This document shows, piece by piece, positions 1-8,966 of a DNA stretch of 64,000 bases. The notes below the pieces were generated by a model. It did no database searches. It worked only from the letters and a program-made list of their open reading frames with translations, and was not told where the DNA came from. The stretch is from CAYZJR01 sp964503045 (GTDB lineage Bacteria; Cyanobacteriota; Vampirovibrionia; Obscuribacterales; Obscuribacteraceae): assembly GCA_964503045.1 (NCBI GenBank), contig CAZCZI010000009.1, forward strand, positions 79,108 to 143,107. Direction: 5' to 3'. The translations under genes were made by a program, and so were the position numbers. Each line of letters begins with the position of its first letter. The stretch's first letter is position 1.

Positions 1-2
1 AT

Positions 3-257
3 GCATTTACAGAGGCCCAGCAGCTCGGAAATTCTGGTATTCCATTGTTTGTGTTGGCACTGGACCAATATGGAAATCTGACCACCAACTTCCAGAGCGA
101 ATACTCTGAAAACGCGCCAAGCGGGCTTTGTAATGCGGCAGGACATGGCTCATTGCTACATGCCGATCAATGGGTTAACTCAAATACCACACGAGCGTCG
201 TTGTACAATCGCCTGAGCAACGTGGCTCGCCAATTGGTGTCGTTGATCGGATATTAG
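3..257 (+). CDS. C-terminal end of a protein cut by the window edge (possible VWA-domain end)
   Basis: An open frame runs in from the window start and stops at 257, leaving 84 residues. The sequence begins with a helix-like segment and then a hydrophobic strand (IPLFVLALD), which is how the last part of a von Willebrand A fold often looks. It ends with a helix containing the segment NVARQLVSLIGY, resembling the terminal helix of VWA domains in Tad-type pilus proteins. This is a resemblance only. The start and most of the protein lie outside the window, so function cannot be assigned. It is convergent with the large minus-strand gene that ends 15 bases downstream. Confidence 0.5.
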   Translation, partial: AFTEAQQLGNSGIPLFVLALDQYGNLTTNFQSEYSENAPSGLCNAAGHGSLLHADQWVNSNTTRASLYNRLSNVARQLVSLIGY

Positions 258-271
258 GAATGTTGGTTGCG

Positions 272-3200
272 TCACACCCAACTAAGAGCAATCACGTACC
301 ACATGAACAACAAGATGGTTGGCACGAGCACCCCCGCAAATGCCAGTAGTCGTTTTGCTGTTGTGTCGCAAAGTCTAACAACTACAAATGACTGTCCCAG
401 AGACAATAGCCACAAAAGCCACAATCCACCGGGAATGCCAATCTTCATAAATGAGAGTACGCTGGCAACACCGGCGTCCTGCGTCATGTAGACGCGGACA
501 GGTGTTGGATCTTGCGTTTGTTCTGCTTTGTCTTTGAATTTCAAGAGTTCGTCTTGTGTAATGTTTTGTCCATCTCTTAGTTCGAGATAAAAATACCTTC
601 CAGGCTTGCTTGATGTAAGAAGCACGCCGTCGCGATCATATCCACGGATGAAGAAGCGTACGTAATCCAAGCAAAGTGCGGTTATTGCGCCTGGACGGGC
701 GGCAGGCTGTCTTGGCCAAGCTGCACCACTGGCGGTGATTTGTGGTGTATTCGGTGAGGCGGCTCCCTTCGCCTGAATGAACGTAGGTAAGTCCGGTTTG
801 CCGTTGAATGGGTTGGTGTAATAGAAGTTGGGTGCGACATCTTTCCACTTCTGTTCGTCGGTTGGATACGATTTGTGCTCTTTCATATGCCAGTCCGCAA
901 AACCGGAATACCACCACATTTTTTTTGCAACATCGTTTTCGGGAGCTGTTCCTAGATACAAAGTCGAGCCGTCACTATCGATTATCCGATCGCCTTTGGC
1001 CTGGTACCAAATGTCTTTCACTCTTTGGCAGCCGGCCAGCAAGCGAACTGCTTCCATCCAAGAACCGCCTACTGCAAAATACTTAGCGGGCACCAGCTTC
1101 CCTTCGTGCCAGTAATAGCAAACATTATCTTTGTCGAAGCGCAAACTCTTCAGTCCATCCACCGTTTTGTATTCGCGCCCGGTATACTCCGCTGATGCTT
1201 TCGCCTGCTCGGTGGCTGCGATGGTGCTGAAGAACTTTTGAGTGGTTCCCAGAATAATTCCGCAAACGAGAACTGTGATTCCAACCGTATTCAGAGCCGC
1301 GAGGAAGTCTTTTGACTTCATCAGTTCGTCGCTGCGAATTCGAGTCTCATCCTCGATTGGCTCGAGGCGTACTGCGACCTTGCCGCGCAGACCGATGCCG
1401 GTACGTTCTTGTGTTTGGCGTTTGTTTGGTGCGCCTGTGAGATCGACGGAGCGAGCATCTCCAGATTTGCGACGAATGATGCCGACATATGCATTGTTCA
1501 ATCTACCATGCAGCTCATGTCCGGGAGGCAGTATGTCGCCTGCTAGCTGCATAGCGCGCATGCAAAGCTCTGAACCTTGAGTCAGCTTGCCTACAGTGCC
1601 GTAAGCACGCGCCAGATCTACGACCACATTTAGATATGTTTCGTCTGGCGTCTTCTCTAGAGTCGAGGCTAGCTGTTCAAACACATCCACTGCATCTTCG
1701 GTTTTGCCTAGGAAGAAGTAGACATCACCGAGGTTTTTCATGCACGTGACGACGAGCGACTCTTCAAGATCTGCGCGAGTCTCCATGATTCCCAAAACTC
1801 GAAGATAATAGCGCTCTGCAACTTCGAACTGCCCGCGCTCGAACGCGTAATGTGCGCTCTTTATCCACTCGGAAAGATCGTCGGCTCCTGGCTCTTGCTG
1901 ATACTCTGCAGCCGTCTGCGCCGCGCGATCGAATACTGTTTGCCTATTGGGATCCGAGGGTGTATCAATAAATTCCGGCTCGAACGTTTGTTGCTGAGGC
2001 GGTGGTTCTGCCGGTGGTGCATCTCGATTGAAGAGATTTTCCACTAACGGAATTGCCGGAATTCCTAGAAATGTCTTTCGGGGCTTAGCACCAGGCTCTG
2101 ACGGAGGCTTGGGTTGTTCGTTCACCGCTTCGTTGCTGCCGAAAGTAGGCAAACCGAAGAAAGTTTTGCGAGCCTTCTGTTGCGGCGGTTGTTGATTTTG
2201 CGCGCCGGGATCGTTGGCAGTCAGTGAATTGTGCGCTCCCCACGAAGGAAGACCCAAGAAGGTTTTTCGAGGTTTTGATTTTTTCGTTTCTTGAGCAATA
2301 TTTTGAAGCTGCTCCGGAGTATGAGTCACTTTGAATTCGTCATCTGCCAGTGCGCCGAACTCAGCAGATGTCTCAAGTGTCTTTTTGATTGCTGATAATC
2401 GCTGTTCTTGCGCTTGAATGATCTCCGGCGTGATTTGTGAAGACAGTGATGCCGATGCCGGTTGGTTAGACGGAGCTGGCGGCGCAGGAGGTGGTGGAGG
2501 AGGAGCTGGAGCTGGCGATGGCGACGGAGATGGCACCGATGGGGCTACATCCTCCGAGAAGAGATTGCGAAGATCTACCGCTTCTGTGGAAGAGTCGGAC
2601 CGAGCTTCTGCCGGTGCCGGTTTGCTTGGCTCTTGAGGAGCCTGGGCTTCGTTGGTTCGGCGACGAATAAGCGAGCGTGATGTCGACTGATGAGATAGGT
2701 CCCGCGCTTTTGGAAGAGAGCTCGATACCGAATCGGCATCCTTAGAAAACAAAGTGCGCAGATCAACCGGCTCTTCTGTCTCAGGCGCTGCCGGCTGTTC
2801 CTGTTGAGTCTGAGAGTTGTCTGGTTCGGCTTGCGGTTCGTAATGCGGTTCGGAATGAGGTTGCGTATCGTAAGTTTGCTGTTGAGGATCATAGTAAGGC
2901 TGTTGCTGGGTGGCGAAACCTTGCTGAGGCTCGTAAGCCTGCTGCAAAGGAGCGTAGGCTTGTTCCAGAGGTTTTTCAGTTTGCTGTGGCGTGTACGGCT
3001 GCTGGAGAGGATCATATTGCTGTTGCGGATCATAAGCCGGCTGCGGCTCGTAATCAGGTTGCGCATAGGCTGGCTGCGGCTCGTAAGCAGGTTGCGGNNN
3101 NNNNNNNNNNNNNNNNNNNNNNNNNNNNNNNNNNNNNNNNNNNNNNNNNNNNNNNNNNNNNNNNNNNNNNNNNNNNNNNNNNNNNNNNNNNNNNNNNCTG

Positions 3201-4328
3201 GTAGGGTTTGTACGGATCGTACGGCGGTTCTTCTGAAGAAGTCTGTGCAATTGGTTGAGACTCGCCTATCGGCATGTCTTGCAGCTGCGACTCCAGAGGA
3301 GGCAGGGTTGTCTCAAGGGGCGGAGCCCATTCGGTTGCGGCAGGCGGAGCTTGAGATTCGGGTGATTGAAGTTGTGCAGATTGACTGAGCTCGCGTTTTG
3401 AAACCACCGCACTGAGAATCGGCGGTGAAGCGGCATCGGAAGGCGGTGGTGCTGGAGTCGGTTCGGGTTCTGGAACGGATGGAGCTGCTGCTGCCGCATC
3501 TAATGCCCATTTTGGAGGTGCGGAGATGATTGGTGCTGGCACCATTGATGGTGCGTTCGCTAGGCTCTGAGCATTAGGTGCAGTTGGAGCAGGTGCGGCC
3601 CATTTCGAGATTTCAGCGGCTTGAGGAATGGCTTCAGGGGGGTGAGGCAGGGAAGTGAATTGAGGTATCGGTTCTGCGGCTTGGACAGCAGGTTCGGCTG
3701 CCTGAGGCATCGGTTGAGCTAGCACTACCTGTGGAGTCAGGCCTTCCTCCTCTAGCGCTGGTTGAATTGCAGCAGGTTGTTCGTCTGGCGTAGCCTGTTT
3801 AGCTGGAGCTTGTTCGGCTTCCTGTTGAAGTTTCAGAAGAGCTTGTTCTTGTGTTCGTTTTGCCGCGGCTTCACTAAGGGCAAAAAATGGATTTAGTTTG
3901 GTTTGGGACGAGGTCGGCTTCGGCGGGGCGGCAGAATCTGAAGTGTCCAATAATTGTTGCGGCGCCCAACTCGAAGGTTCTACCGCGGGTGCCGGAGCTG
4001 AAGGAGTCGTGCTGGTATCGATTTCCGTGCCTGCGGCAGCTTGAAAAGCTGTTGCGGTGTCAACAGCAGTTGCAGGAATTGGAGCGGTCTTGACGCCGCC
4101 AACACTAGCCTCGGCGGCAGCTGAGGTCTCTTGGTCGTCAATAATGTCGGCAATATCGAGCATGAGCTTGCCAAGATTGGCAAGGTCTTCTTTCTCTTGT
4201 TCGGCGGCAGACTTTTGAGGAGCGGGTGTGGATTGAGAACCGTTCCCCTCCTGATCCTGGGTGGCACCGCCTTCGCCGGGGCTGGTGTTGTCTGGGTCGT
4301 TGTGTTGATCTGTCTGTCCGCTTGTCAT
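272..4328 (-). CDS. Very long Pro/Gln/Tyr-rich TPR membrane protein, interrupted by an assembly gap
   Basis: Two minus-strand frames, 377 codons before and 941 residues after the N run, belong to one gene; both frames meet the gap exactly on a codon boundary, so the missing length should be a multiple of three. The ATG at 4328 opens a disordered Ala/Pro/Gln region containing four Trp-Ala motifs. Around the gap lie repeats of the type PQPAYEPQ. Then come two VDLR-LF motifs and three RKTF-GLP/IP motifs, followed by a TPR-like helical region (roughly 450-600 residues after the gap), a membrane helix, a soluble domain of about 250 residues and two C-terminal membrane helices. This suggests a membrane-anchored scaffold with a long cytoplasmic tail. 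No enzyme motif is seen. Function is unknown. Confidence 0.8.
3098..3197. other. Assembly gap (100 N) inside the repeat region
   Basis: Exactly 100 N, the usual placeholder for a gap of unknown size. The flanks encode Pro-Gln-Ala-Tyr repeats, which explains why assembly failed here. The reading frame is only restored if the true missing length is a multiple of three, which 100 is not. Confidence 0.98.
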
Positions 4329-4474
4329 ACTCTGATGCTTCGACAGTTACTCCTTGCCACCCCTTACATTCCCTGAAATGGACGATGATCACTCTTATGA
4401 ATACAACATATGAAAGATAAATTCAGACACTCAGCTTAATTCGCACGTAATCACCGTGGCTGGGCACATAAAAG

Positions 4475-6478
4475 TTGATCCTAGAGGAATCGCTTCTGCA
4501 GAAAGTTAGATATTTGCTTAACTGGAAAAGCTGGTGCGTTGGGCTTGGGCTTCAATTGCCTGTAGTTGGATTGCTCTGGTATTTCTTTTCGTTTGAAAGT
4601 AAGCAAGCGCTCGAAATGTATGCCGCCCTTGGGATGCCGTCGCTCATTTACAACGAAGCAGTACTGTCGCAATCGCGTTTGCCTTCCATGATGGCTACTG
4701 CCGGCGTGCTTTTGGCGTTGTTTTATGTGAGCTACTTGTCTCGAATAACTTTGCCGCTGAAGAGGAGCTTAGTCGAGTTTATCGCAATCGCGCTTATCTT
4801 GCAGTTCTCGTGCGCTGTTATGGCGTTGCAAATTCCTGGGTCGATGGATGATCCCTTCATTGACTATCGCTACGTGTTCAATTGGATTCATGGCATAAGC
4901 TTTGACTTCAACCCAGGCGAGCGCATCATGGGTTTCACTTCGCACTTACATTTGTTGCTTCTCTATCTCGGTGGTCTGTTGATGCCGAATCTGGATCTTG
5001 CAGCAGTGTCCCAGATGATCAACATCTTCTTGCGCACTCTGTGCGCCTTGGGCGTGTTTGTTCTAATGCGAGAATCGGTTGGTCCGCTTCTGGCAATTCT
5101 GTCGGTTTATTTGTTTGCAGCCAGTCCGTACGCTGTTCAGCAGGTGATTGTCGGCAAAGAGGCTTCGCTGATTGAGTTTTTGATCGTTACATCGCTTGTC
5201 GCCCTCAAGCGCGGGAAGAGCCGCTTGTTTGCTTGGGCTGCGGCGTTGCTGAGTCTTACGCGACCTGAGGGTTTTCTCTACCTGTTTGCTGCGCTGCTCA
5301 AGACTCGCGATTTATGGCGAGACAAAAAGATACTCGCTTTGACGTGGGCGCCGCCTTTGGCACTCGTGGCGGCCTGCTATGTGTTTTTGTTTTGTTACTT
5401 TGGGACAGTCGTGCCTCATGGCTACATCGGCAGATCTCACATGTTCCACACCTTCCAAGATCTGCCTGACTATGCCGGTCACTTTGTGACACTTTCAATT
5501 GGAACTGATACGCTCGGGCATCTTCTTTCCAGTTGGTTGTCGCCCGACTTTCAGGCGGCCTCTGCTTGGACGGTGCAGGGAATCTTTGTTCTTGTTCTGT
5601 TACGTGAGTTGAGTCGTGAAATTGGATGGCTGAGATTTTACAACGTATCTGTATTGCTCTTGGCTGGGTGTTTTATCGCCTTCAATCCTTGGATGTTCAA
5701 TTGGTACTACGGGTGGTTCTCCCTTATCTATGTATTTCTGGTACCACTTATTGTGAGGAAGATTTGGAGGTTTTTGAGAGAGTCTAAGTCGCTGGCTGTC
5801 AAAGCGCTCTGCACCTTTGTCTTGACGATAGTGATTGTACCTGCGTTTGCTCGGCTGCCTCCGGCGCGACTCTTCGAGATCGGTTTTTGGAACCCACCCG
5901 CGTTAGTCAAGCAAGCGCAACGTGCTTTCTTGTCGTCGTTGTATCAATATTCGCAGGATAGAGAGCGTTTGGTTGCGTACGTTCATGCTGCTCGCGATCT
6001 GGGCTCGATGCGTCGTGACTGGGGTGTGGTTGCGGCTTTCGAACCCGGTGTGTTTGCGTATAATCTTGGTTGCAGCGCGCCTGGTTATAAGGTTGTCGAC
6101 TTGGGTGGTCTACTTGATGATCGCATGCCAAAGTATTATCCGACTCCACCAAATCAACGAACGCTCTTGCCTGTTTGGTGTTCTGTGCCAGTGCGGGCTG
6201 TGCTTGAGCTAAGACCCGACTACGTCTTATTTAGTGATGCTTTTGCCGACAACGGGCTTTTGAAAAGCAGGGAGTTTCTGTCGGAGTACAGGCTCATTGC
6301 CGCCTATGCAGCAAGAAATTGGGGGGGCAAAGGAGTGTTGGTCTACGTGCGGTGGCAACGTCCACAGCCGCGTCCACAGCCGCGTCCACAGCCGCGTGCA
6401 ATAGAGCTGAAAAAAGCGAGTCTTCCTTTTGGCGCTGTCGAAATTCAACAGACCTTTCGCCGCGATGAGAGGTCGTGA
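4475..6478 (+). CDS. GT-C-type membrane glycosyltransferase (paralogue 1)
   Basis: A 667-residue protein with about ten or more hydrophobic helices. After two N-terminal helices it carries the acidic motif DDPFIDYRYVFN followed by FNPGERIMGFTSHLH, the loop signature of GT-C transferases of the AftB/arabinofuranosyltransferase type that use lipid-linked sugars. A second conserved block is FGTVVPHGYIGRSHMF. The C-terminal soluble domain ends with a short PQPR repeat. The start used is a TTG with no good ribosome binding site, so it is uncertain. The gene overlaps the next one by four bases, which suggests translational coupling. It is clearly paralogous to the gene at 8967-10763. Sugar donor and acceptor are unknown. 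Confidence 0.8.
   Translation: MILEESLLQKVRYLLNWKSWCVGLGLQLPVVGLLWYFFSFESKQALEMYAALGMPSLIYNEAVLSQSRLPSMMATAGVLLALFYVSYLSRITLPLKRSLVEFIAIALILQFSCAVMALQIPGSMDDPFIDYRYVFNWIHGISFDFNPGERIMGFTSHLHLLLLYLGGLLMPNLDLAAVSQMINIFLRTLCALGVFVLMRESVGPLLAILSVYLFAASPYAVQQVIVGKEASLIEFLIVTSLVALKRGKSRLFAWAAALLSLTRPEGFLYLFAALLKTRDLWRDKKILALTWAPPLALVAACYVFLFCYFGTVVPHGYIGRSHMFHTFQDLPDYAGHFVTLSIGTDTLGHLLSSWLSPDFQAASAWTVQGIFVLVLLRELSREIGWLRFYNVSVLLLAGCFIAFNPWMFNWYYGWFSLIYVFLVPLIVRKIWRFLRESKSLAVKALCTFVLTIVIVPAFARLPPARLFEIGFWNPPALVKQAQRAFLSSLYQYSQDRERLVAYVHAARDLGSMRRDWGVVAAFEPGVFAYNLGCSAPGYKVVDLGGLLDDRMPKYYPTPPNQRTLLPVWCSVPVRAVLELRPDYVLFSDAFADNGLLKSREFLSEYRLIAAYAARNWGGKGVLVYVRWQRPQPRPQPRPQPRAIELKKASLPFGAVEIQQTFRRDERS
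6359..6394 (+). repeat. Three tandem 12-bp units in coding sequence
   Basis: Three perfect copies of CGTCCACAGCCG encode Arg-Pro-Gln-Pro repeats near the C-terminus of the glycosyltransferase. Copy number could vary in frame without breaking the gene. The paralogue at 8967-10763 lacks this tract. Confidence 0.9.
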
Positions 6479-8091
6479 TTTTGAACGAGTCAACGAGCAA
6501 TACACCTCAGGAAACCAAGCAATCTACTCGCCGTGCCGTGATAGTCGTGTTGGTTGTCACCCTTCTTATGCTGGGGGCACAACTGAGGTTTCAGCAACTA
6601 ACGAGGCCGGTGGTTTGGAATGACGAGGCCCTAACGCTGCAGCACGTCGCCGGCTACGGCATAGGTTCGAGAATGGTATTGGCCAATCGCATAACAACGG
6701 CGCACGACTTGACGGAAATTCTGCAATCACCCACTGGCGGCAATGGATTGAAGGGCATTGTTTCTTCGCTGGCTTACTACGATCCAAACCACAGTCCACT
6801 CAACTATTTCGTGGTTTGGATCTGGGGGCAAGTGTATGGTGATCACACTTACGATCAGTTGAGGATTCCTGAGGCATTCTTTGGAACACTTGCGATTCCT
6901 GCGGCTTTTTGGCTGGGATTGGAGCTGACCGGTGCGTTTGAGTGTGCATTGTTGATGGCTGTTTTTGTTACTGTGTCCCCAATGGCCCTGCATCATTCGC
7001 GAGAAATTAGAGAGTATTCCCTCTACTTTCTCATGCTTTTTTTGAGCATGGCAAGTTTCCTGCGAGCATACAGAACAGACAAGATTCGTGATTGGATACT
7101 CTACGCTGCTATTTTGACCGTAGGCTTGTATTCGCACATAATGCTTGCACTTTTGGCTGTGAGCAACTTTATCTACACTGTCATTGATTCCAAAGGCAAA
7201 TTTCTCACGGGAAAACCACTGAGAAATTTATTGTTTACTTTTGCGGCGGTCATGTTGTTTTCTCCTTGGTTGTCTGTGTTTTTCAACAATCTGAGCGCTG
7301 CTGAGCAAGGATCGAAGTGGATGAGCGAGCGAATTCCATTTTTCCCCGATCTTCTAAAAGCCTGGATACAGTGCCCAGTTGCAATGTTTGTGTACATTCC
7401 CACATTTGATTTGGGAAAAGTTTTGATCTACGTGTTCTTTGCCATTTTTGTTGGATGCACAATCTACGTTTGCATGAGCCAAAAACAAATCGCGAAATAC
7501 TTGATTATCACATTTGTTGTTTGTGCTTGTGTCATGTTTCTGCAAGATGCCATATTAGGTGGGAAGAGATCGATGTACCCAAAATACGTTGCGGCTGCCC
7601 CCTTCGTGGGATTGACGCTCATCAGCGTAGGGCTCTGGCGACTGTTTCAGCATGAAAAACTCTTTTTCAAAACAGCGGCAGTCGTGGTGGCACTTGTGGT
7701 GCTCGGGCTGGAGTCTTTCCTGGCGGTTGAACGCCTCGGTGACCCGGAGCCTACCACTATGGGGCAAATTAAGTTGCATGAGATTGCGGACTTTATCAAC
7801 TCGAAAGAAGAACCGCTTGTTGTCTCGATGGAGGGTCCTAAGTGGACAAACTTCACGCAACTCCTGTCACTTAGCCATATCTTGAAGCCTCAGACAAAGA
7901 TCATTTGGTTTGACCACAAACCAGTTCTCTCGCTTTTGCCGGAAGACTGCAAGTCGTTCTACCTGTACGACCCGCCTGACGAGCTAAAAACAGCGGTCGA
8001 AAAGATGAACTTTAAAGTGGAAAGCCTTAAACCATTCGCACTCTTTCAAGCAGTGAAGGTCGAGAAGCCGGCACAGGAAAAAGATGATTAG
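6475..8091 (+). CDS. Membrane glycosyltransferase, ArnT/PMT (GT39/GT83)-like
   Basis: A 538-residue polytopic protein. The first periplasmic loop has WNDEALTLQ, matching the conserved acidic pair of the dolichyl-phosphate mannosyltransferase/ArnT superfamily. The segment HHSREIREYSLYFLM matches the usual conserved block before the middle helices. The protein should move a sugar from a polyprenyl-phosphate donor to an envelope acceptor; which one cannot be read from sequence. The GTG start overlaps the upstream stop (GTGA). A TTG at 6481 is better spaced (8 bases) from GAGAGG at 6467-6472 and may be the true start. It sits between two related GT-C genes and its stop overlaps the convergent TPR gene. 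Confidence 0.78.
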   Translation: MILNESTSNTPQETKQSTRRAVIVVLVVTLLMLGAQLRFQQLTRPVVWNDEALTLQHVAGYGIGSRMVLANRITTAHDLTEILQSPTGGNGLKGIVSSLAYYDPNHSPLNYFVVWIWGQVYGDHTYDQLRIPEAFFGTLAIPAAFWLGLELTGAFECALLMAVFVTVSPMALHHSREIREYSLYFLMLFLSMASFLRAYRTDKIRDWILYAAILTVGLYSHIMLALLAVSNFIYTVIDSKGKFLTGKPLRNLLFTFAAVMLFSPWLSVFFNNLSAAEQGSKWMSERIPFFPDLLKAWIQCPVAMFVYIPTFDLGKVLIYVFFAIFVGCTIYVCMSQKQIAKYLIITFVVCACVMFLQDAILGGKRSMYPKYVAAAPFVGLTLISVGLWRLFQHEKLFFKTAAVVVALVVLGLESFLAVERLGDPEPTTMGQIKLHEIADFINSKEEPLVVSMEGPKWTNFTQLLSLSHILKPQTKIIWFDHKPVLSLLPEDCKSFYLYDPPDELKTAVEKMNFKVESLKPFALFQAVKVEKPAQEKDD

Positions 8092-8819
8092 CCGCCCTTC
8101 CAGAGTTCTAAGTCATGAATGTCTTTGTGGAGCTGATCATACTTTTCTGTTTCGATATCGAGCAACGCTTTATAGTTGCGAATGAGTTGTCCCAATTCGG
8201 GATTCTTTGTGTTTGAAGCTTTGAGATTGTCGGCCGCCTCGCTCAAAAGTTTTCTAGCCTTGTCAAAACTCCATTGTTTGACCTGCACTTTATCGGAGTA
8301 TCTGCCCTGGGTCATATACATGGCACCAAGATCTGAAAGCGACTGCGAAATACCGGAAACATTGTTATCTTCGCGACGCAATTTTAATGCTTCTTCGTAC
8401 TTTTCTTTTGCTTTGGCAAAATCCCCGGAATCTTTTTGCAAGTCGCCCATTTTCGTCAAGCAAACAGCAACATCTTCACGTTGTTTCGGATCGATCAAGA
8501 GCAGGGCTTGATCGTACTGCTCTGACGCCTTATCCCACTTGCAGGCTCCGTGGTAAAGCTCTGCCAGTTCCATCAAAAGTGGATACTTCTGTGTCGGCGC
8601 CGCATCTGGACCAAGATTCTTGATTTTTGTTTGGATTTCACTTTCCTTTTGATCGATTTTGTAGGGTACATGCGTAGTTTGGTCATGCTCCAGCCCGATC
8701 ATTCGCACCAGCGCGAGTGCTGCAACTACCGCCAAAAGGCAAGACGTGAGTCGGTTGCTAGTCCACTTATTGCCGGTTGATTTTTCTTGAGTCAAAACCG
8801 TAGCTCGCTTTGATGTCAA
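8088..8819 (-). CDS. Membrane-anchored TPR protein
   Basis: A single N-terminal membrane helix (LLAVVAALALV) is followed by about 200 residues of helical TPR-like repeats, for example LMELAELYHGACKWDKASEQY and LTKMGDLQKDSGDFAKAKEKY. It probably acts as a periplasmic protein-interaction module. The frame is open back to a TTG at 8918, but that would overlap the divergent gene; I chose the TTG at 8819, about 24 residues ahead of the helix. No start has a convincing ribosome binding site. Its end overlaps the stop of the upstream-strand glycosyltransferase, so the two are tightly convergent. Confidence 0.7.
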   Translation of the reverse strand: MTSKRATVLTQEKSTGNKWTSNRLTSCLLAVVAALALVRMIGLEHDQTTHVPYKIDQKESEIQTKIKNLGPDAAPTQKYPLLMELAELYHGACKWDKASEQYDQALLLIDPKQREDVAVCLTKMGDLQKDSGDFAKAKEKYEEALKLRREDNNVSGISQSLSDLGAMYMTQGRYSDKVQVKQWSFDKARKLLSEAADNLKASNTKNPELGQLIRNYKALLDIETEKYDQLHKDIHDLELWKGG

Positions 8820-8966
8820 TATTGATATCGATCCACTCGTCAAGTATTTATAACACACCAACTCATCTAATTTTTGCTGGTGATTCCACTTCACAGGCTG
8901 GATAATAAAGAGGTGCAAAAGAAGGGACTAATAGACAAACTGCTTGAGCGCTCGAGGTCGTTGGGC

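Noticed and set aside
2804..3388. Plus-strand open frame crossing the 100-N gap
   Set aside because: It is antisense to the repeat region of the large TPR protein and passes the gap only because N has no stop codons.
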